A stretch of 64,000 nt of DNA from Planctomycetota bacterium (GTDB lineage Bacteria > Planctomycetota > Phycisphaerae > UBA1845 > UTPLA1), in contig JACRIM010000048.1 in assembly GCA_016235815.1 (NCBI GenBank), positions 62,001 to 126,000 of the forward strand. The letters are read 5' to 3'. Numbering within the stretch: position 1 is the first letter of the stretch; the number at the start of each line of letters is the position of its first letter. Both the position numbers and the translations under genes were made by a program. A model generated the notes under the pieces. It was not told where the DNA came from and made no database searches. It saw nothing but the letters and a program-made list of their open reading frames with translations. This document shows positions 1 to 9,152 of the stretch, piece by piece.

Positions 1-1
1 G

Positions 2-376
2 AAGTTCGCCGGGCAATGTGTAGACGAACTGGTATCGCGCGTTCGGCACTATGCTTTTCACCCACCAGGCCTACTGGAAAGGCTCCATCGTGACTGGGCA
101 CGCGGCCTTGCACGGTCCTGGGCAGATCGGAAGAGCTTTGAAGCATACATAGAGCGGCTTTGTGCTGAACTCGCCGTCAAGAACTGGGCGATGGGAGCTG
201 GGCCGTTGCAGCCGGGCGAGAAATACCAAATCCCTCGCGAGAACAGAGACTTTCGATTTCAAGAACTCACGTTCTCGTTATTATCTGATGGCTGTGTTTG
301 GATCGATGCCCTATTCGATGGGAAGCCGTTAGAGTTCCGTGCAGACGACGACTGGCGTGATTGGGAATTATTCTAA
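2..376 (+). CDS. C-terminal end of an unrecognised protein (5' end outside window)
   Basis: The reading frame is open from base 2 to the TAA at 374-376 and has no start at the window edge, so it is the last 124 residues of a longer gene. A later ATG at 191 would leave only 61 residues, and the residues upstream of it look like coding sequence of the same character (charged, helix-prone, with an 'RLHRDWARGLARSW' stretch). The tail is acidic and aromatic, ending 'DDDWRDWELF'. I recognise no family. The partner of a degenerate repeat found downstream of the Rhs cluster lies 40 bases after the stop. Confidence 0.6.
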   Translation, partial: KFAGQCVDELVSRVRHYAFHPPGLLERLHRDWARGLARSWADRKSFEAYIERLCAELAVKNWAMGAGPLQPGEKYQIPRENRDFRFQELTFSLLSDGCVWIDALFDGKPLEFRADDDWRDWELF

Positions 377-732
377 GTTCGACTTTCGCATTTAGGGCAG
401 AAAAGGGGGCCGAATAGGGGTCATTCAACATCGTTTGGGCGAAAAAGGGCAAGGTTTTTTCCGCCCTCCACGACCAGAAGTAGATCCCAGCGCTGAACAT
501 CGGGAAATAGCGAAGTGTGTGCGCCGACGCTACACCTTCACCACCACAATCCCATACGGCGCACTCAGCCCCGTGCTCGGCCCGGTGATCGTGGTGACAG
601 ACTGCACGGACAGAGACGGCGCCACACCCACCGTCGCCTACCTCCCTAGAGCGGAGCCTCGGGCGATCCAACAAAATCCTCTCGCCCGCACCGTTTTTTT
701 TCACAACCACCCGGCGCGGTAAGATAACAACC
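377..732. other. Intergenic region before the ECF sigma factor
   Basis: This 356-base stretch holds one degenerate repeat copy at 416-454 and a T8 run at about 694-701. Several short overlapping frames are open on both strands but none resembles a known protein or has a convincing ribosome-binding site. The promoter of the sigma factor gene presumably lies here, but I cannot point to one. Confidence 0.4.
416..454 (+). repeat. Degenerate dispersed repeat, copy 1
   Basis: It shares the block AGGGGTCATTC and a following TTGGG-GAAAAAGGGCA-GG block with 31373-31419, in the same orientation and with similar spacing. Each copy lies just downstream of a gene that looks accessory. The origin is not clear; it may be a decayed REP-like or transposon-end sequence. 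Confidence 0.35.
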
Positions 733-1323
733 GTGTTGGGCCAGACCACAACCCATGCCTCCCTCCTTGCACGCCTGTCGGCCGGTGCCGACAAGGGCGC
801 CTGGGCCGAGTTCTTCGACCGCTATGCCGAGTTGATCCGCGGCTTCGCCCGGCGTCAGGGTGTACAGGCCGCCGAATGCGACGACGTGCTGCAAGACGTG
901 CTGGTCTCCCTCTCCAGCGCCATGCCCGGTTTCGTCTATGACCCGGCCAGGGGAAAATTCCGCTCCTACCTCAAGACCGCCGTCATCCGCGTAATTTATC
1001 GAAGATCGTGTCAGAACAAGGGCGCCGTCAACCTAGAGGATATTGAGAACCTCACGGCCGCCGGTGCGACCGATGAGGCCATCGAGTCCCAATGGGAAGC
1101 CGAGTGGCGGCAATACCACCTGCGATTGGCGATGAAGTCGGTCGGCGCGGAGTTCAACAGCACCGACCTGAAGGCCTTCGAACGCTACGGCCTGGCCGGT
1201 GAGGATGCGAAGACCACCGCCGCGGCCCTCGGTATCACCGTCGAGCAGGTCTATCAGGCGAAGTCGCGCATCCTGAAGAGGCTCGGCGAAGTGATCGAGC
1301 AACAGGTGCGCGAAGAAGGCTGA
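733..1323 (+). CDS. ECF-type RNA polymerase sigma factor
   Basis: This 196-residue protein has the two-domain sigma layout. A region-2-like helical block spans about residues 25-90 ('AECDDVLQDVLVSL', then 'FRSYLKTAVIRVIYRR'). A region-4-like helix-turn-helix follows at about 145-190 ('AKTTAAALGITVEQVYQAKSRI'). It would direct RNA polymerase to a small regulon. The start is GTG. The gene ends 29 bases before the kinase gene on the same strand, an arrangement common in planctomycetes, where a Ser/Thr kinase is thought to act with the sigma factor. No anti-sigma factor is visible. I am sure of the family; the regulon cannot be inferred. Confidence 0.85.
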   Translation: MLGQTTTHASLLARLSAGADKGAWAEFFDRYAELIRGFARRQGVQAAECDDVLQDVLVSLSSAMPGFVYDPARGKFRSYLKTAVIRVIYRRSCQNKGAVNLEDIENLTAAGATDEAIESQWEAEWRQYHLRLAMKSVGAEFNSTDLKAFERYGLAGEDAKTTAAALGITVEQVYQAKSRILKRLGEVIEQQVREEG

Positions 1324-1352
1324 TCGCGCGATCCCCGGCACGAGTACCCGCT

Positions 1353-4016
1353 ATGTCATCCATCGGAGTCGATTGGTTCCGCGATGCCGATTCGCTCGTC
1401 GGCGAACTGCGCCGCGCCGGATACGGGCCGGCCGACATACCCACCATTCCCGGCTTCGACGACCTTCGCGAGATTCGCCGCGGCGGCCAGGGCATCGTCT
1501 TCTCCGCAACCCAGCGATCAACCCGGCGCCGCGTCGCGATCAAAGTCCTGCTCGATGGCGCACTCGCCTCCGTCACCGGTCGCCGCCGATTCGAGCGCGA
1601 GATCGACCTCGTCGCCGGCCTGCGCCATCCCAACATCGTCAGCGTGCACGACAGCGGCCAGACCCCCGACGGCCGTATGTACTTCGTCATGGAATTCGTC
1701 GACGGCGTGCCGCTCGATCAATGGCTCGCCAAAGAAGTGGGGCAAGCGCCCGCCGACCTCCCCCGCCTCCTGCAACTCATGATCCTCGTCTGCGATGCGA
1801 TCCACCACGCCCACCTTCGCGGCGTCATCCACCGCGACATCAAACCGGGAAACATCCTTGTGGACGAAGTCGGCATGCCCCACGTCTGCGACTTCGGTCT
1901 CGCAAAGGCCCTTGCCGGTTCGGCCGCCGAGCGCGACGACGACATCTCCATGAGCGTCACCGGCCAGTTCATGGGCTCACTTCCCTGGGCCAGCCCCGAA
2001 CAGATCGAAGGCACGCAGTCGCGCATCGACGTCCGCACCGATGTCTATTCCCTCGGCGCCGTCCTGTATCAAGTTCTCGCCGGCCGTCTGCCACACGACA
2101 CCAGCGGCGGCATCCGCCAACTCTTCGACAAGATCGCGAACATCGAGCCGTCTCCCCCCAGCGCCTTCGCACGCGCGCTCGACGACGAGATCGACACCAT
2201 CGTCATGAAGGCCCTCGCCAAAGACACCGATCGCCGTTACCAAAGCGCGGGCGAACTCGCCGACGACCTGCGGCACTACCTCGCCGGCGAGCCGATCCAG
2301 GCCAAGCGTGACAGTGCCTGGTACACCTTGCGAAAAACCGTCCGCCGCTATCAGGCCATCACCACCATCGCAGCCGTCGCAGCCGTCGGACTCACCATCG
2401 CCCTTACCGTGTCGCTCTGGTCCTGGCGCGACGCGACCCGCGCCCGCGACGAAGCACGCACCGAGGCTTCCCAACGCGCTGCCATCGACGGCTTCCTCCG
2501 AAAGATGCTAACCTCGGTCGACCCCGGTCGCGACGGCCGCGACGTCCGCCTGCTCGATGTGATCGACCGCGCCGCGGCGGAGATCCCGGCCACGATGCGC
2601 GATCAGCCCCACGTGGCGGCGCAGATCCACGGCACACTTGGCTCGACCTACGCATCGCTGGGCAAGTATGAACCGGCGGAAAAGAACCTCCGCGCCGGCT
2701 ACGAACTGCTCCGCAAAGAACACCCCGACGAAACCCGCGAGACCTTGGAGTTGATTGCGCCCCTCTCCGGCGTGGTCGCGGCGCGCGGCCGACTGGAGGA
2801 GGCGGAATCAATCGCCCGCAAAACACTTGCTGACGCGAAGCGAATCCTCGGTGACAATGACGCGCTGACCCTTCAACTGCGCGAAGACCTCGGCCACGTC
2901 CTCAATGAGCGCGGAAATACCAAGGAAGCCGAAGAACAGTTACGCATCGCACTGGCCGGTCAACGGCGCGTCCACGGCGATTCGGATCACCGCACGCTGA
3001 CAACAATGGACGAACTCGCGGTCCTCCTGAAACGGCAGAATCGATACCCCGAGTCAGAGGCCCTTTTCCGCGATGCGCTGGATCGACAAACTCGGTCGTC
3101 CGGACCCAAGGCCCCCGGCACGCTCACGTTGCAGGGCAATTTCGCCCTCATGCTCCAATCGCAGGGAAAGCTCGATGAGGCGGAGTCGCTCCTGGAAAAA
3201 ACGCTGCACGCCCAAACCGCGCTGCTCGGCGAGGATCACCCCGACACCCAGACCACCATGTCCAACTACGCCACGTTATTAATCGAGCGACGCAAACCCA
3301 ACGAAGCCGCGACGATTCTCCAGCGGGTCGTCGACATCTCCACGCGAACGCTCGGCGCCGACAACCCCGCAACGCTCACCGTCATGAACAATCTTGGAAA
3401 AGCCGTCCAGGATGCAGGCCGCTACGAGGATGCCGAATCGCTGTTCCGCAAGGCACTCGACGCCCGACGGCGTGTGCTCGGCCCCGAGCATTCCAGCACA
3501 CTCCTGACAACCGGCAACCTTGCATCCGTGCTTTCCCTGCGCGGCCGCACCGCCGAGTCCACCGAGTTGCAGCAGCAGGTCCTCGACGCACGCCGAAAGG
3601 CCCTCGGCGACACGCACTTCGACACCCTCGTCTCCTTCAACAACGTCGGCATGAGCCTGCAAAAAATCGGCCACCTCGACGAAGCGGCCAAACGATTCCG
3701 CGAAGCGGTCGACAACGCCAGAAAAGGTCTGCCGCAAGGGCACTTCGCCATCGGTCTCTTTCTCGGAAATCTCGGACGCTGCGAAATCGCGCTCAACCAC
3801 GATGCCGCCGCCGCCGACTGCCTCATCGAAGCCTGCGAGATCCTGCAAAAGGCCTTCGGTGCCGATGACCCGCGCACGCAGCAGAACATCAAGAGTCTCG
3901 TGGAATTGCTCGACAAACTGCGCGACGCGGAACGGGCCAAACCGTGGCGCGAACTGCTCAAACCCGCCCCGCCGCCGACCGAGAAGCCCGCCACATCAGC
4001 AGCGGCCCATTCTTGA
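1353..4016 (+). CDS. Membrane Ser/Thr protein kinase with C-terminal TPR array
   Basis: This 887-residue protein starts with a eukaryotic-type kinase domain (about 34-312). It has the glycine loop 'RRGGQGIVF' near 42-50, the VAIK lysine at 64, the catalytic loop 'HRDIKPGN' at 160-167, DFG at 180-182 and an APE-like 'ASPEQ' segment. A single transmembrane helix follows at about 335-357 and then a charged linker. About ten tetratricopeptide repeats of the kinesin-light-chain style (recurring 'EA..L...AL..R....G..HP.TL') run from about 415 to 860. The kinase is predicted to face the cytoplasm with the TPR array on the far side of the membrane. It probably works with the adjacent ECF sigma factor; the substrate is unknown. 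Confidence 0.93.
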   Translation: MSSIGVDWFRDADSLVGELRRAGYGPADIPTIPGFDDLREIRRGGQGIVFSATQRSTRRRVAIKVLLDGALASVTGRRRFEREIDLVAGLRHPNIVSVHDSGQTPDGRMYFVMEFVDGVPLDQWLAKEVGQAPADLPRLLQLMILVCDAIHHAHLRGVIHRDIKPGNILVDEVGMPHVCDFGLAKALAGSAAERDDDISMSVTGQFMGSLPWASPEQIEGTQSRIDVRTDVYSLGAVLYQVLAGRLPHDTSGGIRQLFDKIANIEPSPPSAFARALDDEIDTIVMKALAKDTDRRYQSAGELADDLRHYLAGEPIQAKRDSAWYTLRKTVRRYQAITTIAAVAAVGLTIALTVSLWSWRDATRARDEARTEASQRAAIDGFLRKMLTSVDPGRDGRDVRLLDVIDRAAAEIPATMRDQPHVAAQIHGTLGSTYASLGKYEPAEKNLRAGYELLRKEHPDETRETLELIAPLSGVVAARGRLEEAESIARKTLADAKRILGDNDALTLQLREDLGHVLNERGNTKEAEEQLRIALAGQRRVHGDSDHRTLTTMDELAVLLKRQNRYPESEALFRDALDRQTRSSGPKAPGTLTLQGNFALMLQSQGKLDEAESLLEKTLHAQTALLGEDHPDTQTTMSNYATLLIERRKPNEAATILQRVVDISTRTLGADNPATLTVMNNLGKAVQDAGRYEDAESLFRKALDARRRVLGPEHSSTLLTTGNLASVLSLRGRTAESTELQQQVLDARRKALGDTHFDTLVSFNNVGMSLQKIGHLDEAAKRFREAVDNARKGLPQGHFAIGLFLGNLGRCEIALNHDAAAADCLIEACEILQKAFGADDPRTQQNIKSLVELLDKLRDAERAKPWRELLKPAPPPTEKPATSAAAHS

Positions 4017-4053
4017 GACGCCGCCGGAATTGACCTAAGATACCCGCCCCATT

Positions 4054-4140
4054 GGAGAGGTGTCCGAGTGGCTGAAGGAGCCGCATTCGAAATGCGGTCT
4101 GCGGGTAACTGCAGCGGGGGTTCGAATCCCTCCCTCTCCG
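4054..4140 (+). tRNA. tRNA-Ser (anticodon CGA)
   Basis: An 87-nt cloverleaf with acceptor GGAGAGG pairing CCTCTCC (4133-4139). The anticodon stem CCGCA/TGCGG encloses the loop TTCGAAA, giving anticodon CGA for UCG codons. The long variable arm is typical of class II tRNA-Ser, and the T-loop reads GTTCGAATC. CCA is not encoded. Confidence 0.95.
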
Positions 4141-4386
4141 GTCGAAGAAGTTTGTCATTTCGTTCGTGGTCGCGATTCCTTGCGGCGCGGTGATCGGCGT
4201 GATAACGTCACGTTGCTGAGTTTTGAGCCAATTTGAAAAATGTACACGTGCCGGTGATGGGTCGGCGCGACACGAGGTTTTCCGAAGCGGTCGACGGGTC
4301 GGTTGATAGGTTGTCCGGCCTCAACATGGTTGCCGATGGCTTCGCAATGGAGTGCGGTGGGCGAAGCCGGGTCCCAGGGAGTTCGC

Positions 4387-5553
4387 GTGCCCCGAAGTCG
4401 AATCACCTCGCTACCGTCGCTCGAACGGCTCGCCATTCTCCACGAATCCGGCGCCGTGGATGACACACTCGATCCGCATCTCTCACACGACGAACTGTGC
4501 GATCTCCATCGCGCGCTTCTCCTCGGCCGAATCTGGGATGAGCGAATGATCACCCTCTCCCGCCAGGGCCGCATCGCCACCTATCCCCCGACACGCGGAC
4601 AGGAAGCCGCATCCATCGGACCCGCAATTGCAATGGACCCCGGCGACTGGCTCGTGCCGTCGTTCCGCGAAATGCCCGCCATGCTGCTGCGCGGCTGGCC
4701 GATGAAGAAGCTCATCCTCGGCTGGTGGGGCGGCCACGAATACGGCGCATCGCCGCCCGACGGCGTGAATATCCTCCCGATCTGCGGGCCGGTCGCGACG
4801 CAGCTCCAACACGCGGCCGGCGTGGCGTGGGGGCTTAAGCTGTCGGGCACGCGCGACGCCGTTGTTGCCTTTGTCGGCGACGGCGGAACGAGCGAAGGCG
4901 ACTTTCACGAAGCCATGAACATCGCCGGCGTTTTTCGATTGCCCCTCGTCACCATCGTACAAAACAACCAGTGGGCCATCTCGCTCCGCCGCGACATGCA
5001 GACGGCCGCCGAAACCATCGCGCAAAAGGCCCTGGCCTATGGCTTCGGAGGTGTGCAGGTCGATGGCAACGACGCACTGGCAATGGTCGTCGCAACACGA
5101 GAAGCGCTCGAGCGCGCTCGAAACGGCGGCGGCCCGACATTGATCGAAGCCGTCACCTATCGCCTCGGTGAGCACTCCACATCGGACAACTCGATGAAGT
5201 ATCGCACGCGCGAAGAAGTGGATGCATGGGCCGCGCGCGATCCACTGTCGCGAATGGCCGCCTATCTACGGGATCGCGCCATCGTGACGGACGCCATGAC
5301 CGCTCAGTGGGAAGACGAGATTCACGAGGAAATCACGACAGCCGTCGCGGACGCCGAATCCTACGAACCAGACCCGGCCGAGCCGTTCGAGCATTGCTTT
5401 GCGACAATGCCGCCCGATTTGATCGCCCAACGGTCGGCGTTCCTCGCGCAGCGCGACGATGCAATGGGAATCGCGGCCTCCCATCGTGCACGAGCGGATC
5501 GAGTGGAACCGTCGGTCGCCGCCACACCCGACACGAACGTTGTAATACCGTAA
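4387..5553 (+). CDS. Thiamine-diphosphate-dependent 2-oxoacid (pyruvate-type) dehydrogenase E1 component, alpha subunit
   Basis: The protein belongs to the E1 alpha family of pyruvate and branched-chain 2-oxoacid dehydrogenases, which decarboxylate a 2-oxoacid using ThDP. The ThDP motif is clear at about residues 164-194 of the 388-residue form: 'GDGGTSEGDFHEAMN' and, about 15 residues later, 'QNNQWAIS'. The region around the phosphorylation loop ('YRLGEHSTSDNSMKYR') also fits. I chose GTG 4387 because AGGGAG lies 5 bases upstream; GTG 4357, ATG 4336 and TTG 4303 are in frame but less well placed. No E1 beta, E2 or E3 gene lies next to it; the next gene is convergent. The substrate cannot be read from the sequence. 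Confidence 0.85.
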   Translation: MPRSRITSLPSLERLAILHESGAVDDTLDPHLSHDELCDLHRALLLGRIWDERMITLSRQGRIATYPPTRGQEAASIGPAIAMDPGDWLVPSFREMPAMLLRGWPMKKLILGWWGGHEYGASPPDGVNILPICGPVATQLQHAAGVAWGLKLSGTRDAVVAFVGDGGTSEGDFHEAMNIAGVFRLPLVTIVQNNQWAISLRRDMQTAAETIAQKALAYGFGGVQVDGNDALAMVVATREALERARNGGGPTLIEAVTYRLGEHSTSDNSMKYRTREEVDAWAARDPLSRMAAYLRDRAIVTDAMTAQWEDEIHEEITTAVADAESYEPDPAEPFEHCFATMPPDLIAQRSAFLAQRDDAMGIAASHRARADRVEPSVAATPDTNVVIP

Positions 5554-5557
5554 CGCG

Positions 5558-7426
5558 TTACGGCACCAACACATCCGTGAAGAGAATCACGTCCACACCG
5601 TTCACCTTGCCGTCGTGATTCATATCCGCGCGGCAGGATGGCTTGCCAATCAGGACAAGATTGACGAATCCCGCGATGTCGTTCGGTTGGATGAACCCAT
5701 TGCAGTTGATATCACCCGCAAGAATGCCGGGGCACGCCGGGCCTTCGCAATCATCGGGAATGGTGTTGCCGTTGCAGTCCGCCTCTCCGCATGAGTCGAT
5801 AAGCCCATTCGTATTGCAATCCAGACCGGGATTGCCGGCGATTTCACAGGTATCGGGAATCTGGTTCGCGTTGCAGTCAACGCTGAAGCCGGACCCAATG
5901 TCGCAGCTGTCGGGGATGTTGTTCCCGTTGCAATCCGGATCGGTGGCCGACGCAATGTCGCAACTATCCGGCTTGCCGTTGTGATTGCAGTCCGGAAGGC
6001 AGTTGCTCGTGCAAAAGAAGGGTCCGCCCGGCGCCGGGTTGCCCACCGGCAATTCGCAAACATCAAGCTTCCCGTTCCCGTTGCAATCGCGCGTCGGATT
6101 CGTCGTGATGTCACAAACATCAGGGATGCCGTTGCCGTTGCAATCCGGGTCGCAGACGTCCAGGTTTCCGTTGTTGTCGCAATCCAACGCTGGGTTCCCC
6201 TGAATCTCCTGCCAGTCAGGAATCGTATTGTTGTTGCAATCCGCGGCGGCCGGCGAAGGACCAAGAATCGTGACGGTCATGTTCGTCGGCACGCCCGGCT
6301 TGAAAAGGCCGAGGTTAATCTGCGCATTCGCAACCGGCGGCGTATTCACATCCACCCGAAAGTTGTAAAGCGAACCCCAGCGAATCGCGTTCGCATTGAC
6401 ATTCACACCGTGCGACTGCGTCGCCCATGTGAACTCTCCGGCGGCATACGACGACGACCAATCCGTCACCGAATACGGCTCACCACTGTGGCAGTTCACG
6501 TCGTGGAATCCCACGTTCTGTCGCGGTGTGTGCGATTCGAGCGGAATACCAAAGGTGCCGACGCTCCGGTCGGAATTGAGATTCTCCACCGCATACTCGT
6601 AACGCCAGAAACCATTGCCAAGCGCGGTGGCCTTCGCGGCGACTATGATTCGACCGTCTCCCGGCACGTCGGCATTGGCCATGGCCACGGAAGCGTCGTA
6701 ATCCTGCCACGCCTTGATGCCCGGCGAGTAAAGGACCGTGCTGCCGAAAACGCTCGGAACGAATGTAAAACTGCCCGGCGGAGATTCGCCAATCAGGATT
6801 CGAATATAGGATGCGTTGTTTGTCCCATTGCCGGCCGCGGCGTCATCCGCGCTCACGTAGTGCGCCTCGGCAAAGTACAACGCGCCCACGTTCAGCGAAG
6901 GAATCAAGTCCGCGTCTCGCACCTGAATCCGCCGGTCAATGTTGAGGTCGACCAGTGGCGGCGATGTGAACGGATACGGAAACACTCCCGTTGACGCATT
7001 CACATCCGACCTGGGACCCAACAAGTTCTGCTGCCCGTTAAGCCCCGCCGAATATGGATCCGAACACCCCGGAAACAAATAACTCGAATCCCCGTTCGGC
7101 TGCGTGCACAACTGACACAAACTCTCATTGGTGGACGCAAACCCGTGCTTCAGCCACGACATGCCGATCTGCTCGAACCGGCCATCCTTCAATCGATACA
7201 TATTCTGCGCAATGACGGGGTGCGCGCTGGTCGTCGCGATCCACGAGAGCGGCGCATCACCAAGGTTGCACGAGGTCGTCGCAATCGAATACGCGGTGAT
7301 GTCGCCAACCCGCGCCCATCGGCGAATGTCGTAAATCAGCGCAACGACCACGTCCGGCCCCGCCGCCGCGGAAACGCCGGGCAATGAGACAAGCGTAATC
7401 ACAATCAGGAAAATCCGGCGCGCCAA
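5558..7426 (-). CDS. Secreted protein with calcium-binding 'DCNxNxIPDxCD' repeats and C-terminal dockerin-like module
   Basis: A 622-residue exported protein. The N-terminal signal peptide ('RRIFLIVITLVSLPGVSAAA') leads into about 390 residues of unrecognised sequence. About nine short Asp/Asn/Cys repeats of the form 'DCNGNGIPDVCD' follow, resembling thrombospondin type-3 calcium-binding repeats. The last 55 residues contain two EF-hand-like loops ('GDINCNGFIQPNDI' and 'ADMNHDGKVNGVDV') in a dockerin-like pair. The start is TTG at 7426-7424 because GGAGGTGG ends a few bases upstream; a GTG 24 bases earlier lacks a site. No cohesin or enzyme domain is seen, so the role (surface or extracellular) is inferred only. 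Confidence 0.8.
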   Translation of the reverse strand: MARRIFLIVITLVSLPGVSAAAGPDVVVALIYDIRRWARVGDITAYSIATTSCNLGDAPLSWIATTSAHPVIAQNMYRLKDGRFEQIGMSWLKHGFASTNESLCQLCTQPNGDSSYLFPGCSDPYSAGLNGQQNLLGPRSDVNASTGVFPYPFTSPPLVDLNIDRRIQVRDADLIPSLNVGALYFAEAHYVSADDAAAGNGTNNASYIRILIGESPPGSFTFVPSVFGSTVLYSPGIKAWQDYDASVAMANADVPGDGRIIVAAKATALGNGFWRYEYAVENLNSDRSVGTFGIPLESHTPRQNVGFHDVNCHSGEPYSVTDWSSSYAAGEFTWATQSHGVNVNANAIRWGSLYNFRVDVNTPPVANAQINLGLFKPGVPTNMTVTILGPSPAAADCNNNTIPDWQEIQGNPALDCDNNGNLDVCDPDCNGNGIPDVCDITTNPTRDCNGNGKLDVCELPVGNPAPGGPFFCTSNCLPDCNHNGKPDSCDIASATDPDCNGNNIPDSCDIGSGFSVDCNANQIPDTCEIAGNPGLDCNTNGLIDSCGEADCNGNTIPDDCEGPACPGILAGDINCNGFIQPNDIAGFVNLVLIGKPSCRADMNHDGKVNGVDVILFTDVLVP

Positions 7427-7735
7427 GACTCCACCTCCGTAGTTCCACACTGCATGACCGGCGGCGGAGCGAGGGTGCCGATGAACCGATGCACGCGAAC
7501 GGGAATTGCTTCTCTAATCGAGCAATTATACGTCGGACCCCAGTGCCACTTCCCAAACCGACGTCCGAGAATCGGGGCGGACCGAACGCCGGGTGCTGAA
7601 ATCAAAGGCGACAAAACGAGTCTCTGTGCACAGACCCGCCCTTCGGTCGGCCGACTTGCCGGCTTGCCTCACATTCAGGCCGAAAAGCGGCTTTCGTTGG
7701 TTATCCGGGCATCGGCGGGTAGGATTTCCCGGAGA
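7427..7735. other. Intergenic region with a short inverted repeat
   Basis: No gene is seen. AATTGCT (7504-7510) and AGCAATT (7521-7527) form an inverted repeat. Read on the minus strand, TATAAT falls at 7525-7530, so this could be the -10 box of the secreted calcium-repeat gene, although no good -35 box is visible. The rest precedes tRNA-Arg. Confidence 0.35.
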
Positions 7736-7809
<74 letters not shown>

Positions 7810-7859
7810 GTGGATCGGCACATGACGGACACGTTTATCGCGCAAAAGGAGGTTCAACC

Positions 7860-9101
7860 ATGCCGCGCTACCCGCGTCTACTCCCCTTCATTCTGGGTTT
7901 CGGACTTGTACTAACGCTTTCTTCGACAGCCTTCGCCACCAGCGGCACGCCGACATGGACGCTCTCCACCGTCAGCGCCCTCGACCCCAACACCGCCGCT
8001 TCCTCACCCGACCTTGCCTTCGATCACTACGGCACGGCCTCGCTCAGTTGGACCGCAACTTCCACCATGGCCGGCACCAACTTCGTTCGCCATTCACAAT
8101 TCACTCCGCTCGGTTTCTGGAGCCACCGCGAAATCGCCAACGGTCCCGGTGTCGGTCTGCGCACGGCCATCACCTTCGATCGCGCCGAGCGACCAACGCT
8201 CGCCTGGGTCAATGACAACGGAACCGTCTTTGGACAATTCAACTACGGCGCCAACCAATCCGTCGCCGCTTCCGGAGCAAACGTCGCCCGCCCGGTCGTC
8301 GCCCTCACCACCGATCTCACCGGCTCGCTCCGCGGAATGTTCAACAACGCCGCCGTCGGTTCCACGTCGTCCATCGGTTACAGCAACCCGAACTTCAACT
8401 CAGCCGCCATGATGAGCCTCTCCGGCGTTTCCGTCGTGCTGGATTCGCAAATGGTCGTTGACGATCGCGGCCTTCGACACGTCGCGTCACGCGCCGCTCT
8501 TTCCGCCGGCGGGCAGGGCGTTGTACTCGCATCCGAATCCCCCGGCGGACTCTGGTCCAGCGCCACCTTCACCACCGCCGACTTCGTCGACGGCATCGAC
8601 ATCGGCGTGGATCCCGCCGACGGCCGCCTCGCCATTGCCTACACGACCTACACCGGCACAACCTCACGCCTGCAATACACGAAATTCAACAACGGATCCC
8701 TTGCAACCACGACAATCCAAACCAGCAACTCGAATCGCTTCGAAGACATCTCCCTCGCCTTCGATGCCTCCGACAGCCGACCCGCAATCGCCTATGAAAT
8801 GCGAACCCCCTCGACCCAGGAGCTGTGGTACACATTCCTCAATCAAGCACTCTCGTGGCAGTCCGCCTCCGTGGACACCTCCATCGTCATGGACTCCCCG
8901 ATCGGCCTCCCCCGTGCCCCCTCGCTGGCATTCGACGACTTCGGCACAAGCTGGCCCGCCATCGCCTACGTCAATCAGGGCGTGCCCAATGAAGTGTTGA
9001 CCGTCGCCTTCGACCCGCCAGCCCCCGAGCCGGCCGCTGCAGGACTCCTCATCGTCACCCTGCTTGCCGATCGACCGCGTCGCCCGAGGCAAACTCGCTA
9101 G
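7860..9101 (+). CDS. Exported protein of unknown function with PEP-CTERM-like tail
   Basis: A 413-residue protein starting after an excellent ribosome-binding site (AAAAGGAGG, 7 bases before ATG). Residues 1-26 form a signal peptide ending 'STAFA'. The body has repeated 'PSLAFD..G...IAY' segments spaced about 50-60 residues apart, which suggests a beta-propeller-like fold. The C-terminus reads 'PEPAAAGLLIVTLLA' followed by a basic end ('RPRRPRQTR'). This matches the Pro-Glu-Pro, hydrophobic helix, basic tail pattern of PEP-CTERM sorting signals handled by exosortases. No exosortase gene lies in the window. The function is unknown. Confidence 0.75.
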   Translation: MPRYPRLLPFILGFGLVLTLSSTAFATSGTPTWTLSTVSALDPNTAASSPDLAFDHYGTASLSWTATSTMAGTNFVRHSQFTPLGFWSHREIANGPGVGLRTAITFDRAERPTLAWVNDNGTVFGQFNYGANQSVAASGANVARPVVALTTDLTGSLRGMFNNAAVGSTSSIGYSNPNFNSAAMMSLSGVSVVLDSQMVVDDRGLRHVASRAALSAGGQGVVLASESPGGLWSSATFTTADFVDGIDIGVDPADGRLAIAYTTYTGTTSRLQYTKFNNGSLATTTIQTSNSNRFEDISLAFDASDSRPAIAYEMRTPSTQELWYTFLNQALSWQSASVDTSIVMDSPIGLPRAPSLAFDDFGTSWPAIAYVNQGVPNEVLTVAFDPPAPEPAAAGLLIVTLLADRPRRPRQTR

Positions 9102-9152
9102 AATACACCCGTTTCGGGAACCTTCGTCACGTTCAATACGTTAGTAAACAAA

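Noticed and set aside
435-722. 95-codon plus-strand frame before the sigma factor
   Set aside because: No ribosome-binding site, no recognisable domain, and both strands are open in several frames here.
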